Source: Polaribacter haliotis
GTDB taxonomy: Bacteria > Bacteroidota > Bacteroidia > Flavobacteriales > Flavobacteriaceae
Length of the DNA: 64,000 nt
Assembly: GCF_014784055.1 (NCBI RefSeq)
Contig: NZ_CP061813.1
Coordinates: 2,490,001 to 2,554,000 of the forward strand
Reading direction: 5' to 3'
Part shown: positions 53,353 through 63,395 of the stretch, in pieces
Position numbering within the stretch: position 1 is the first letter of the stretch
How the letters are laid out: each line of letters opens with the position of its first letter
The notes under the pieces: generated by a model
The model's input: only the letters and a program-made list of their open reading frames with translations
Told to the model about the DNA's origin: nothing
Databases searched by the model: none
Program-made: the position numbers and the translations under genes

Positions 53353-53395
53353 AGTTAAAGACATTTAGATAATCGAAATGTAACATTTAACTATG
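53350..53395. promoter_or_regulatory. Nested inverted repeat over the acetyltransferase start codon
   Basis: Outer arms CATAGTTAAA (53350-53359) and TTTAACTATG (53386-53395), inner arms ACATTT and AAATGT, 9-nt loop. On the minus-strand mRNA the start AUG is in the 3' outer arm. Could be an RNA hairpin limiting initiation or a DNA operator. Confidence 0.5.
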
Positions 53396-53473
53396 TAAAA
53401 GCTAAATTAATTCTGCCAATAACAGCAAATAGATGTTAAACAAGTTTTTAAATGAGATAAAGAGAGGTTTTTG

Positions 53474-54187
53474 TTAATCTGTATTCAGTATAATTTTTTT
53501 AGCGTGGTTTACGTATTTTCTTCCAATAGGAATTCGTTTCGTATTTATTTCTACTAAATTTCCTTCGACAGATTTAACTTTATCTATAGCAATAGCAAAT
53601 GAACGATGAATTCTTAAAAAACGATCTTCTGGTAATTCTTCAATAATACTAGTTAAAGATTTATGAACTACATAGTTATCGATAGTTGTAAATACTTTTA
53701 TGTAGTCTTTTAGGCTTTCAATGTATAAGATATCATCAAATTTAATTTTTACAAGCTTTTTTTCTACCTTTAAAAAAATATAGGAATCGTTATTTATGTC
53801 TTCTTCCTTGGTTTTTATTCCTCTTTTAATTTGTACTTTTTTTGTAATTCTATTAATTGTTTTTAAAAACCGACTAAATGGAATTGGTTTTACTAAATAG
53901 TCTAAAACATTTAAATCGTAACTATCTACTGCATATTCTCTGTAGGCTGTTGTAATAATAATTTGAATATCTGGATTTAATGTTTTTGCGAAATCTAAAC
54001 CAGACATCTTAGGCATATTAATATCTAAAAACAAAACGTCAACTGCTTTATTTTGTAATGTAGATAAAGCTTTAACAGGATTATTAAAAGTAGCTAAAAT
54101 TTCAAAATTCTGAAACTCTTTTAAATGGCTTTCCACCACTTTTATCGCAAGTGGTTCATCATCTATAATTATACAGTTTATTTTCAT
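53474..54187 (-). CDS. LytTR-family response regulator
   Basis: 237 residues. Receiver domain (about 1-120): IIDDEPLAIKVVESHL with acidic pair, phospho-acceptor Asp in VLFLDINMPKMSGLDF, IITTAYREYAV, and Lys in YLVKPIPFSRFLK. LytTR DNA-binding domain (about 145-237): DILYIESLKDYIKVFTTIDNYVVHKSLTSIIEELPEDRFLRIHRSFAI. Partner of the kinase upstream (11-nt gap); likely controls the divergent susCD genes. Confidence 0.96.
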   Translation of the reverse strand: MKINCIIIDDEPLAIKVVESHLKEFQNFEILATFNNPVKALSTLQNKAVDVLFLDINMPKMSGLDFAKTLNPDIQIIITTAYREYAVDSYDLNVLDYLVKPIPFSRFLKTINRITKKVQIKRGIKTKEEDINNDSYIFLKVEKKLVKIKFDDILYIESLKDYIKVFTTIDNYVVHKSLTSIIEELPEDRFLRIHRSFAIAIDKVKSVEGNLVEINTKRIPIGRKYVNHAKKIILNTD

Positions 54188-54198
54188 TTGAACAGATG

Positions 54199-55242
54199 TT
54201 ATAGTTGTATGGTTAAATCTACTATATATTTATCGTCTTTTTTCACTTTAGACAAAGTATATTTATTTTTAAATAGAAGCTCTAATCTTCTTTCTATATT
54301 TTTGTTTCCAATACCATGTTTCTTGGTTTGTTTTACAGTCGGGTTGTAATTATTTGCTACAGAAAATCTTAGAAGATTGTTGGGTGTTAATTCGAATTCA
54401 ATTAGTATTTCTAAATTCTCATTTTCTTTAGAACCGTGTTTAAAACAATTTTCAATAAAAGGTAAAAAAAGTAAAGGCGGTACTTTTTGATTACTAATGG
54501 CTCCTTGCATTGTAAACTCTACAATCAATTTATCATCATACCTTAATTTTTCTAAATCTATATAATTTTGAATGTGCTTTATCTCTTTTAAAAGTCTAAT
54601 TTTAGGTTCTTTAGCATCGTATAAAATATATTCCATTATTTCAGATAATTTTAAAACAACGTCAGATGCCTGTTTGTTATCCGTTAATGTTAATGCATAT
54701 AAATTATTTAAAGTATTAAAAAAGAAATGCGGTTGTATTTGTGCTTTTAAAAACTGTAGTTCTGTTTTTAGTTGCATCGCCTGCAAATTATCTACTCTAT
54801 TTTTTTCGTACATCCAATCTAACATCAATTTAATGGTAGAAGCAAATGCAATTACATAAATCTCACCTAGAACAACTGCTAGAACATGGTTAAAAGTAAA
54901 TGCTTCTTGAATACCTTCTGCCTCTGGCCAAATATTTTTTGATACCAATAAATAGTTAAAACCAGTTCTAACGAAATAAAGTAATATTAACGAAAAAATA
55001 AAATATAAGAAAAAGGTGTAGTATTTCTTTTTGAGAATAAAATTTGGAAATAAATAATAGATATTAAAATAGACAATAATTATATGTAATGGAAATTCTA
55101 CTAAGTTCGATTTTATAGAATACCAGTAGTCATTAAAATAGCTTCCCCATCTAATAAAATTTAAAATAAAATAGCCTCCCCAAAATATAAAATGATATTT
55201 AACAGGGATTTTATAGCTGGTATTTATTAAAGGTAATTTCAA
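54199..55242 (-). CDS. LytS-type sensor histidine kinase
   Basis: 347 residues. About four membrane helices in the N-terminal half with no large outer domain, then the His_kinase block with phospho-His in LKAQIQPHFFFNTLNNLYAL and an ATPase domain ending KQTKKHGIGNKNIERRLELLF. Forms a two-component system with the LytTR regulator and is divergent from susC by 191 nt. The signal may be within the membrane. Confidence 0.95.
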   Translation of the reverse strand: MKLPLINTSYKIPVKYHFIFWGGYFILNFIRWGSYFNDYWYSIKSNLVEFPLHIIIVYFNIYYLFPNFILKKKYYTFFLYFIFSLILLYFVRTGFNYLLVSKNIWPEAEGIQEAFTFNHVLAVVLGEIYVIAFASTIKLMLDWMYEKNRVDNLQAMQLKTELQFLKAQIQPHFFFNTLNNLYALTLTDNKQASDVVLKLSEIMEYILYDAKEPKIRLLKEIKHIQNYIDLEKLRYDDKLIVEFTMQGAISNQKVPPLLFLPFIENCFKHGSKENENLEILIEFELTPNNLLRFSVANNYNPTVKQTKKHGIGNKNIERRLELLFKNKYTLSKVKKDDKYIVDLTIQL

Positions 55243-55380
55243 AAAAAAACAGTATTTATTTTAAAGTTATGAGTAAAAGTAACAAAAAAGAATTGTACAG
55301 AAATCAATATTTAGTTTATAGCTAAAAAAATGTTATTCGTTGTTAATTTAATGTTGTTTGTATATTTTTTTTTGCATTAA

Positions 55381-55395
55381 TATGTTTTAAACATA
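55381..55395. promoter_or_regulatory. Palindrome upstream of susC
   Basis: TATGTTT-T-AAACATA, perfect 7-bp arms, 38 nt before the susC ATG. Possible operator; it does not look like a LytTR direct repeat. Confidence 0.35.
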
Positions 55396-55433
55396 CATTT
55401 ATTGAAGATAAACTAAATTAATTCAAACAATTC

Positions 55434-58400
55434 ATGAAAAAATTTTACACACTAATTGTAATTTTTTCTTTGGCTTTTTCCAATAATGGATTTGCCCAAG
55501 AAAAAACGATTTCAGGTAAAGTAACATCAAAAACAGATGGAGCACTTTTACCTGGAGTAAGCGTTATTGTACAAGGTACAACAAAAGGAACCGAAACAGA
55601 CTTTGATGGGAAATACACCATTAAAGCAAACGTTGGCGATGTTTTAAGCTTTTCTTACTTAGGTATGAAAGAGAAAACAGTAACTGTAACAGGATCTAAT
55701 ACAATTGATGTCTCTCTAGAAGATGGAGAAAATCAATTAGACGAAATTGTAGTAACTGCATTAGGTATTAGCAGAGAGAAAAAATCTTTAGGTTATGCTG
55801 TTTCCAATTTAAAAGGAGCATCAGTTTCTTTAGCGAAAGAAGCCAATGTTGTTAATTCTTTAGCAGGTAAAGTAGCTGGAGTTGTAATTACACAGTCTAC
55901 ATCTGGTTCTGCTGGAGGTACTAGAGTTGTTATTAGAGGAAATAACTCTATAACAGGTAATAACCAACCATTATATGTAGTAGATGGTGTTCCAATAGAT
56001 AACTCTGGAAATGGTTCTGCAAATGGAAATGGAACATCAGAATTTTCTAGAAATGATTTAGGTACAGGTATTTCTGATATTAATCCAGATGATATAGAAT
56101 CTATGTCTATTTTAAAAGGACCAAATGCAGCTGCATTATATGGTTCTAGAGCAAGTAATGGTGTAATTCTTATTACTACAAAAAAAGGTGGTACAGGAAA
56201 AGGTTTAGGTATTTCATTTACTTCGAACATTTCTATGCAAGATCCTTTATTATTGCCAGAATATCAAAATCAATATGGAGCAGGAGTTAATGGCGCTTTT
56301 GCAGCAGACTTAAACCAGTTGAAAGGTGCTGGATCTTGGGGGCCAAAATTCGATGGTTCTCAACAATTATATTATACAGGAGAAAACAGAGCTTACTCTG
56401 CGCAACCAAACAATGTTAAAAACTTTTTTAGAACAGGTTCTAATATTGTAAACACAATAGCAATTAGTAAAGCAACAGAAAACTCTTCTCTACGTTTTTC
56501 TTATTCCAATTCTAAAATAAACGAAATTTTACCAAACTCTTCAGTAGATAGAAATAATTTTAATTTAAGAGGATTCTCTAAAATTACAGATAAGTTTTCT
56601 ATAGATGCTAAAGTTACTTACTTTTTACAAGATGCTAAAAATCGTGCAAGTCAAGGTACAGAAGGTATTATGGCATATTTATATGGTTTAAGAAGAAATA
56701 TAGACATTAATGATTTAAAAAATTATCAAGATTTATCTCAAGGATATGGTGTAATTGCTCCAACAAATAGTGGAGGTAACCCATATTGGATTTTAAACGA
56801 AGATAATAATGAAGATACAAGAAAAAGATTTACTGGTTTTGCAAAAGCACAATACGAATTTAACAGTAATTTTAAAGCATTTGTAAGAGTTGGTACAGAT
56901 GTAATAGACCAACAAACAGAAAGATACCAAGCAACTGGGCATCATTTTAAACCATTAGGAACTTTAGGTTATAATACTTACGATACATCAGAAACTAATT
57001 ACGATTTCTTAATGATGTACAATAAAGATATAAATGACGATTTTAGTTTAACTGCTAATTTTGGTGGAAATGCATTACATGCAACATCTAAATTTTCATC
57101 AATTTATGGAGAAGAGTTTAAGATACCTGGAAAACAATACATCACAAATACGAATCCAGAAAGGTTAAGAGTATCGCAATCGGAACTGGTAGAGAAAAAA
57201 GTACACTCTTTATATGGTTCTGCTTCTTTATCATACAAAGGAATGGCTTATTTAGACATTACAGGAAGAAACGATTGGTCTTCTGCATTAGCTGCTGAAA
57301 ACAGATCATATTTTTACAATTCTGCAAGTTTAAGTTTGCTTTTAAATAAGATGTTTAATATCGAATCTGAAAACATAAACTTTACAAAATTACGTTTAAG
57401 TTATGCTAAAGTTGGTAATGATACAGATGCACATCAAATCGTAAATTTATTTAACGTTGCAGCAAATGGTTATTTAGGCAATATATCAGTTGCAGCTCCT
57501 ACTACAAAGTTTAGTAAAAGCTTAAAACCAGAAGACGTAACATCTACAGAAATTGGTTTCGAAATAAAAGCCTTTAAAAACAGGCTTTTCGCAGATTTCG
57601 CATATTATTCTATAAATTCTAAAGATTTAATTTTTAATGTTCCAGTAGATCCTGCAACAGGGTTTCAGTTTTTTAGACAAAATGTTGGAGAAATTACAAA
57701 CAAAGGTTTTGAGGTTATGATTGGAGGTACTCCAATTAGAAACGAAAACTTCGACTGGAGTATTTCTGCAAACATTGCAGGAAATAAAAATAAATTAGAA
57801 AGTTTAATTGACGGGCAAGACTTTTTCCAATTTACAACAAGTAATAATGGAGTTGTAGATGTAAGAGCACAAGTTGGCGAAGGTTTTGGAGATATTTATG
57901 GTACAGATTGGTTAAGAACAGATGATGGTAAACTTTTATTAACTGCTGCTGGACGTCCACAAGCAACTTCAGAAAGAGTTAAATTAGGAAATTATCAGCC
58001 AGATTTTACTGGAGGTATTACAAATACATTTAATTACAAAAACTTTAGTTTAAATTTCTTAGTAGATTTTAGAATTGGTGGTCAAATTTATTCTGCAACA
58101 GATGCAGCTTTAGACAATAGTGGTGCATCTATTAGATCTTTAAAATATAGAGATGGAGGTGTAACTTTAGATGGTGTTATAGATAATAATGGTACTTTAA
58201 CACAAAACACAACAAATATCACTGCTCAAGAATATTGGGGATCTGCATCTGGTGTTGCATCAGAATATGTTTACGACCAAACAAATGCTAGATTAAGAGA
58301 AGTAAGTGCTACTTACAGATTATCATCGAAAGCATTACAAGACACATTTATAAACGCTGCGTCTGTAAGTTTAACAGGAAGAAATTTATTCTTTTTCTTT

Positions 58401-58523
58401 AGAGATAGTAAAAACTTCGATCCAGAAAGTAGTTATTCTACAAGTAACTTTGCACAAGGTGTATTATATTATAACCTACCTACAACAAGTAGTGTTGGGC
58501 TTAGTTTAAATATTAAATTTTAA
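55434..58523 (+). CDS. SusC/RagA-family TonB-linked outer membrane protein
   Basis: 1029 residues. Signal peptide (about 1-21, ending NGFAQ), CarboxypepD_reg-like domain (about 24-105: ISGKVTSKTDGALLPGVSVIVQG...TDFDGKYTIKA), TonB box region QLDEIVVTALGISREKKSLGYAV, plug (about 120-235) with ADDIESMSILKGPNAAALYGSRASNGVILITTKKG-type block, then barrel ending SVGLSLNIKF. Imports oligosaccharides with the SusD partner encoded 11 nt downstream. Ligand deduced from the GH20 in the locus: GlcNAc-type glycans. Confidence 0.97.
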   Translation: MKKFYTLIVIFSLAFSNNGFAQEKTISGKVTSKTDGALLPGVSVIVQGTTKGTETDFDGKYTIKANVGDVLSFSYLGMKEKTVTVTGSNTIDVSLEDGENQLDEIVVTALGISREKKSLGYAVSNLKGASVSLAKEANVVNSLAGKVAGVVITQSTSGSAGGTRVVIRGNNSITGNNQPLYVVDGVPIDNSGNGSANGNGTSEFSRNDLGTGISDINPDDIESMSILKGPNAAALYGSRASNGVILITTKKGGTGKGLGISFTSNISMQDPLLLPEYQNQYGAGVNGAFAADLNQLKGAGSWGPKFDGSQQLYYTGENRAYSAQPNNVKNFFRTGSNIVNTIAISKATENSSLRFSYSNSKINEILPNSSVDRNNFNLRGFSKITDKFSIDAKVTYFLQDAKNRASQGTEGIMAYLYGLRRNIDINDLKNYQDLSQGYGVIAPTNSGGNPYWILNEDNNEDTRKRFTGFAKAQYEFNSNFKAFVRVGTDVIDQQTERYQATGHHFKPLGTLGYNTYDTSETNYDFLMMYNKDINDDFSLTANFGGNALHATSKFSSIYGEEFKIPGKQYITNTNPERLRVSQSELVEKKVHSLYGSASLSYKGMAYLDITGRNDWSSALAAENRSYFYNSASLSLLLNKMFNIESENINFTKLRLSYAKVGNDTDAHQIVNLFNVAANGYLGNISVAAPTTKFSKSLKPEDVTSTEIGFEIKAFKNRLFADFAYYSINSKDLIFNVPVDPATGFQFFRQNVGEITNKGFEVMIGGTPIRNENFDWSISANIAGNKNKLESLIDGQDFFQFTTSNNGVVDVRAQVGEGFGDIYGTDWLRTDDGKLLLTAAGRPQATSERVKLGNYQPDFTGGITNTFNYKNFSLNFLVDFRIGGQIYSATDAALDNSGASIRSLKYRDGGVTLDGVIDNNGTLTQNTTNITAQEYWGSASGVASEYVYDQTNARLREVSATYRLSSKALQDTFINAASVSLTGRNLFFFFRDSKNFDPESSYSTSNFAQGVLYYNLPTTSSVGLSLNIKF

Positions 58524-58534
58524 AAGCATATAAA

Positions 58535-60208
58535 ATGAAAACAATAAAAATAATTCTATATAGTGCTTTATTTCTTGTAACGGTTTCTTGTACAGGAGAC
58601 TTTGACGAAATAAACACAAAACAAAATGGTTTTGAATCGAGTGAATTAAGTGCAAAGTTTTTTATTACAGAAACTCAATACCAATTATACGCACCAGGAA
58701 GATTCGAATATTGGAGAGCACATTTAATTCATGCAGATCGTTTTGCTGGGCAATTTACTTTTGGACACGATGTTTCATGGTGGAGTGATGGATTAAGTTA
58801 TACTTACAATGGAGGTTATACAGATGCTTCTTGGGGTTGGTTTTCTAATTATTTTGGAAAAGTTAAAAACTTCTTAGAGTTAACCAAACCAGGTGGAGAT
58901 TTCGAGAATGATAGAATGTATGCTACAGGGCTTATTATTAAGTCTTTATATTATCAAATGTATACAGATACTTTTGGAATGATTCCTTATAGCGAAGCTG
59001 GTGTAGAAGGAAATTTAACACCAAAATACGATAGTCAGCAAGAAATTTATACAGGAATTATTGCAGATTTAGATGAAGCAATGACAATAATTGGTTCGCA
59101 AACAAGTACTGGAGTTTTAGTAGATGATTTAGGAAATAATGATCTTTATTGTGGTGGTGATTTACAGAAATGGAAAAAATTAGCAAACACACTTAAACTA
59201 AGAATTGGTATGCGTGCTCTTGGTGCAACTGGCGAAAACTTTGCAACCACGACAATAAACGAAGCTTTAAATAATCCATTATTAGATGATACTACAGGAA
59301 GTGTTACAATGGAGAAAGATGTAAAAATTGGGCAATTTGGAAGTGGTGCTTATGGAGATGTTTGGACCAATTTTGGTGGAGGTTCAGATTGGACAATGGG
59401 AGCAACGTTAATTAATTCATTAAAAAAGAATAACGACCCAAGATTATCTATTTATGCAGCTCCTGCTCCTGGTGGAGAATTTGTTTTCGAGAAATCAGCT
59501 TCAAATCCAAACTATCAAGAACAATTAGATTTTATGATTAGTAATTTAGACGAAGCGAATGCTACTTACACAAAAACTATTGTTGGAGATAAAACAACAT
59601 TGGTAATTGATGCTAATCAATATATTGGACAACCAACAAGATTAAATGGATTAATAAAACCAATGGTTAAATTTGATATGTTTAGCAAGCCAAGCAGTAT
59701 TATTATACAAGCAACTGGAAAAGGAGTTCCTGTATATCCTGAAATAATTATGACAAGTGCAGAAGCTTATTTCTTAAAAGCAGAAGCAGCTGTTAGAGGT
59801 ATTGGTAGTGGAAATGCGCAAAGTTTATTTGAATCTGGTATTAGAGAAGCAATGAAGTTATGGAATGTGCCAAGTGGAGATGTAGACACTTATGTAACGA
59901 ATGAAGCTATAGCAAATATTTCTGCAGGAACTTTAGAGGAAAAATTAGAAAAAATTGCAACTCAGCGTTGGTTAGCTAGCTATACAGATGGTTTTGAAGC
60001 TTGGGCTGTTGTTAGAGATTATGGATATCCAAAAGAATTAGCAGATGGAGTTTCAAACACTGCTATATTCGAACTAGGAACTTTAAATGGTAAATATCCA
60101 CAGCGTCTGCGTTATGGAAGTGGAGCTCAATCGAATCCTAACTACACGAATGCTGTTTCTACACAAGGGGCAGATAATCAAGGAACTAAATTGTGGTTTG
60201 CTAAATAA
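58535..60208 (+). CDS. SusD/RagB-family surface glycan-binding lipoprotein
   Basis: 557 residues. SPII signal with lipobox LVTVSC (Cys 20). Family blocks: DFDEINTKQNGFESSEL, KSLYYQMYTDTFGMIPYSEAGVEGN (helical TPR core), IIADLDEAMTIIG, WKKLANTLKLRIGMRAL, MTSAEAYFLKAEAAVRG and ATQRWLASYTDGFEAWAVVRDYGYP. The last resembles the SusD_2 subgroup. Binds the glycan and closes the SusC channel. A 12-bp terminator hairpin follows. Confidence 0.95.
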   Translation: MKTIKIILYSALFLVTVSCTGDFDEINTKQNGFESSELSAKFFITETQYQLYAPGRFEYWRAHLIHADRFAGQFTFGHDVSWWSDGLSYTYNGGYTDASWGWFSNYFGKVKNFLELTKPGGDFENDRMYATGLIIKSLYYQMYTDTFGMIPYSEAGVEGNLTPKYDSQQEIYTGIIADLDEAMTIIGSQTSTGVLVDDLGNNDLYCGGDLQKWKKLANTLKLRIGMRALGATGENFATTTINEALNNPLLDDTTGSVTMEKDVKIGQFGSGAYGDVWTNFGGGSDWTMGATLINSLKKNNDPRLSIYAAPAPGGEFVFEKSASNPNYQEQLDFMISNLDEANATYTKTIVGDKTTLVIDANQYIGQPTRLNGLIKPMVKFDMFSKPSSIIIQATGKGVPVYPEIIMTSAEAYFLKAEAAVRGIGSGNAQSLFESGIREAMKLWNVPSGDVDTYVTNEAIANISAGTLEEKLEKIATQRWLASYTDGFEAWAVVRDYGYPKELADGVSNTAIFELGTLNGKYPQRLRYGSGAQSNPNYTNAVSTQGADNQGTKLWFAK

Positions 60209-60264
60209 TTTTAGCAAATATATTTAAACATTTTCTACAAAATATATTTTGATTTGAATTAATT

Positions 60265-60302
60265 CAACCGGAAAATAAATACAATTTTCCGGTTGTTTTT
60301 TT
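60265..60302 (+). terminator. Terminator or attenuator between susD and the GH20 gene
   Basis: CAACCGGAAAAT / ATTTTCCGGTTG perfect 12-bp stem followed by T7, 57 nt after the susD stop and 62 nt before the next ATG. Confidence 0.88.
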
Positions 60303-60363
60303 ACCAAACTTCTTGCTTTTTTTTAAAATTGAAGTTATAAAATATCTTAAACTAAAATAATTT

Positions 60364-62397
60364 ATGAAAAAAATTATTTCAATTATAATTTTTGGTCTAT
60401 TTGGCTATGTTTCTTTTTCACAGAATAAATTATCAGATACTTTTAATTTAATGCCTTGGCCACAAGAAATTACTAAAAGTAATACTACTTTTAAAATTGA
60501 TGAAAAACTTACAATTTTTATCAATGGAAAAGATGCAACAGAAAGAGTAAATAAGTCTTCTGTGCAATTTTTAAGAAGACTTGCCAATAAAACAGGCGTT
60601 TTTATAGACGAAGGTTTTCCAACAAAAAATAAAAACGCATCTATAGAAATTAATTTTCATTCAGTTTCTAACTTAACAACAGAAAGTGATGAATCTTATT
60701 CATTAAACATAGATGATAATAAAATTACAATTAATGCAAAAACAGATGTTGGTGCAATAAGAGGTTTAGAAACACTTTTACAATTGGTTAATTTTAATAA
60801 AAAGGGTTATTATTTTGAAGGAGTTTCTATAACAGATTTTCCAAGATTTGTTTGGCGAGGATTAATGATAGATGTTGCACGTCATTTCCAACCTGTTGCA
60901 GTTATCAAAAGAAATTTAGATGCCATGGCTTCAGTAAAATTAAATGTTTTTCATTGGCATTTAACAGACGACCAGGGTTTTAGAGTAGAATCTAAAGTGT
61001 TTCCAAGGTTGCAAGAAGTTGCTACAGATGGTTTATTTTATACACAAGAACAAATAAAAGATGTAGTAAAATATGCTTCTAATTTAGGGATTAGAGTAGT
61101 ACCAGAATTTGATGTTCCAGGACATGCATCTGCCATTTTAGCAGCCTATCCAGAGCTAGGTAGCAAAGAAGGTTACGAGTATAGTGTAGAACGTTTTTCA
61201 GGTGTATTTCACCCAACTTTAAATCCTGCTAAAGAAGTAACTTATCTTTTTTTAGAAACCTTATTTACAGAAATAGCACCATTATTTCCAGACGAATATT
61301 TTCATATTGGAGGAGACGAAAACGAAGGAAAACATTGGGACGAGAATATAGAAATTCAGGAATTTAAAAAGAAACATAATCTAAATACAAATCACGATTT
61401 ACAGACTTTTTTCAACATTAAATTAGAAAAAATATTGAAGAAATTAGGTAAAAAATTAATGGGTTGGGACGAGATTTTAACTCCATCTACACCAACAACA
61501 GCAGTTATTCATTCTTGGAGAGGAAAACAAGAAGGATTAAAACAAAGCACGTTAATCGAAGCTGCGAAAAAAGGCTATCAAACTGTACTTTCCAATGGTT
61601 ATTATATAGATAGAGTACAGTCTGTGGAAAAACATTATAATGTAGATCCAATAGGAAATACAGTTTTAACGAAAGAAGAGCGCAAAAGAATTTTAGGAGC
61701 AGAAGCAACCATGTGGAGCGAGTTAGTTACACCACTAACTATTGATTCTAGAATTTGGCCAAGAACTGCTGCAATTGCAGAACGTTTTTGGTCTAATAAA
61801 AAGGTGAATGATGTAAATAATATGCAAAAAAGATTGAAAGTTGTAACTTTTCAATTAGAAGAATTAGGAATTACACATCTTAAAAACAAAGATGTTATTT
61901 TAAGAAATATAAGTAATTCCCAAGATATTCATGCACTAAAAACACTTACGAATATCTGTGAACCATTAAAGATTTATTCGAGAAACAAAGGTGGTACAGA
62001 ATACAAAACATTCTCTCCATTTACTTTATTTGCAGATGCTTGCACTCCAGATGCAACAGATGCAAAAGCTTTTAATAAAGCTGTGGTGAGTTTTTTAGCA
62101 AATAAATCGAAAGAAAATCAAACAAAATTAATTGCCTTTTTTGACCTGTGGATTAATAATCATACAAAGTTTCAAAAAATAAATAACAACCCGAAAACCG
62201 ATGTTTTAGAACCACTTTCGAGCAATTTAGCGTTGTTATCTTCAATCTTAAAAACAGGATTAATTTCAGGTAAATTATCAACAAATAATTACAAAAAAGT
62301 TTTAAAATTGATAAACAAATTAGAAAAACCGATTGCAGATACAGAATTGGTAATTACATCAAAATTAAAAAAACTATTAGTAAATTATAAAAAATAA
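60364..62397 (+). CDS. Beta-N-acetylhexosaminidase, GH20
   Basis: 677 residues. Signal peptide (1-20, ending SFSQ). GH20b N-terminal domain (about 25-155); catalytic barrel (about 160-490) with FPRFVWRGLMIDVARHF, LNVFHWHLTDDQGFRVE and the catalytic pair Asp318-Glu319 in HIGGDENEGKHW; LMGWDEIL and IHSWRGKQEG also fit. The last 180 residues are an additional helical region ending near KKLLVNYKK. Releases terminal GlcNAc (or GalNAc) from glycans by the substrate-assisted mechanism. Periplasmic or surface. Confidence 0.96.
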   Translation: MKKIISIIIFGLFGYVSFSQNKLSDTFNLMPWPQEITKSNTTFKIDEKLTIFINGKDATERVNKSSVQFLRRLANKTGVFIDEGFPTKNKNASIEINFHSVSNLTTESDESYSLNIDDNKITINAKTDVGAIRGLETLLQLVNFNKKGYYFEGVSITDFPRFVWRGLMIDVARHFQPVAVIKRNLDAMASVKLNVFHWHLTDDQGFRVESKVFPRLQEVATDGLFYTQEQIKDVVKYASNLGIRVVPEFDVPGHASAILAAYPELGSKEGYEYSVERFSGVFHPTLNPAKEVTYLFLETLFTEIAPLFPDEYFHIGGDENEGKHWDENIEIQEFKKKHNLNTNHDLQTFFNIKLEKILKKLGKKLMGWDEILTPSTPTTAVIHSWRGKQEGLKQSTLIEAAKKGYQTVLSNGYYIDRVQSVEKHYNVDPIGNTVLTKEERKRILGAEATMWSELVTPLTIDSRIWPRTAAIAERFWSNKKVNDVNNMQKRLKVVTFQLEELGITHLKNKDVILRNISNSQDIHALKTLTNICEPLKIYSRNKGGTEYKTFSPFTLFADACTPDATDAKAFNKAVVSFLANKSKENQTKLIAFFDLWINNHTKFQKINNNPKTDVLEPLSSNLALLSSILKTGLISGKLSTNNYKKVLKLINKLEKPIADTELVITSKLKKLLVNYKK

Positions 62398-62399
62398 AA

Positions 62400-63287
62400 A
62401 TGTTGAAGAAAACCTTTCTAAAAGCACTCCCACTATTACTTATAGGGATTTTTTCTTCTTGTAAAGAAGAACAATTAAGCAATAAAAGCACCGATTTTAC
62501 AAAAGCATCTCTTTTTACAAGTGGTATTGAAGGACCAGCTGTAGATAGCCAAGGAAATTTATATGCAGTTAACTTTCAAAAAGAAGGAACTATTGGTAAA
62601 GTCGATAAAAATGGAAATGCCTCTCTACTTATAAAACTTCCAAAAAACAGTATTGGAAATGGAATTCGTTTTGATAAAAACGATAATATGTTTATTGCAG
62701 ATTATGTGAATCATAATATTTTACAAGTAAAAAAAGGCGAAAATAAAGTTAGAATTTATGCATCCGATTCCACTATGAATCAACCGAACGATTTAGCAAT
62801 TGCACCAAATGGAAATTTATATGCAAGTGACCCAAACTGGTCTAACGATACTGGTAATTTATGGTTAGTAAAAGACGAAAAAATTATTTTATTGGAAAAA
62901 GATATGGGAACTACCAATGGTGTTGAGGTAAGCCCAAATGGACAAAAACTGTATGTAAATGAATCTGTACAACGAAATATTTGGGTGTATGACATCAATT
63001 CAGATGGAACAGTTACAAATAAGAAACTATTCAAGAAATTTACCGATTTTGGAATGGATGGAATGCGATGTGATATCGAAGGAAATCTATACGTTTGTAG
63101 ATATGGAAAAGGAACTGTAGTAATGCTTTCTCCAGAGGGAAATGTATTGAGAGAAATTGTTTTAAAAGGGAAAAATGTAACCAATATTGCATTTGGCGGA
63201 AAAGACAAAAAACAATGTTTTGTAACAGTTTCAGATAGAGGTTGTTTTGAAACTTTTTTTGCTGAATTTCCAGGAAGAAGTTTTTAA
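62400..63287 (+). CDS. SMP-30/gluconolactonase-family lipoprotein
   Basis: 295 residues. SPII signal with lipobox IFSSC. Six-bladed propeller pattern: GIEGPAVDSQGNLYAVNF with the metal Glu, NGIRFDKNDNMFIADYVNHNI, QPNDLAIAPNGNLYASDPNW (Asn/Asp ligands), TNGVEVSPNGQKLYVNESVQRNIWVYDI and GMDGMRCDIEGNLYVCRYG. Likely a divalent-metal lactonase for sugar lactones in the periplasm. Two nt after the GH20 gene, so co-translated; a sugar-lactone step in this locus is therefore plausible. Confidence 0.9.
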   Translation: MLKKTFLKALPLLLIGIFSSCKEEQLSNKSTDFTKASLFTSGIEGPAVDSQGNLYAVNFQKEGTIGKVDKNGNASLLIKLPKNSIGNGIRFDKNDNMFIADYVNHNILQVKKGENKVRIYASDSTMNQPNDLAIAPNGNLYASDPNWSNDTGNLWLVKDEKIILLEKDMGTTNGVEVSPNGQKLYVNESVQRNIWVYDINSDGTVTNKKLFKKFTDFGMDGMRCDIEGNLYVCRYGKGTVVMLSPEGNVLREIVLKGKNVTNIAFGGKDKKQCFVTVSDRGCFETFFAEFPGRSF

Positions 63288-63395
63288 AAACACTTACTAA
63301 TTGCATTTTTAATAGAATAAGCACTTCATTTTTGAATTATTAATACGTAATAAAAATATTTTATCAAGTATCTTTACTTTTTAAAAGTTAGTATT

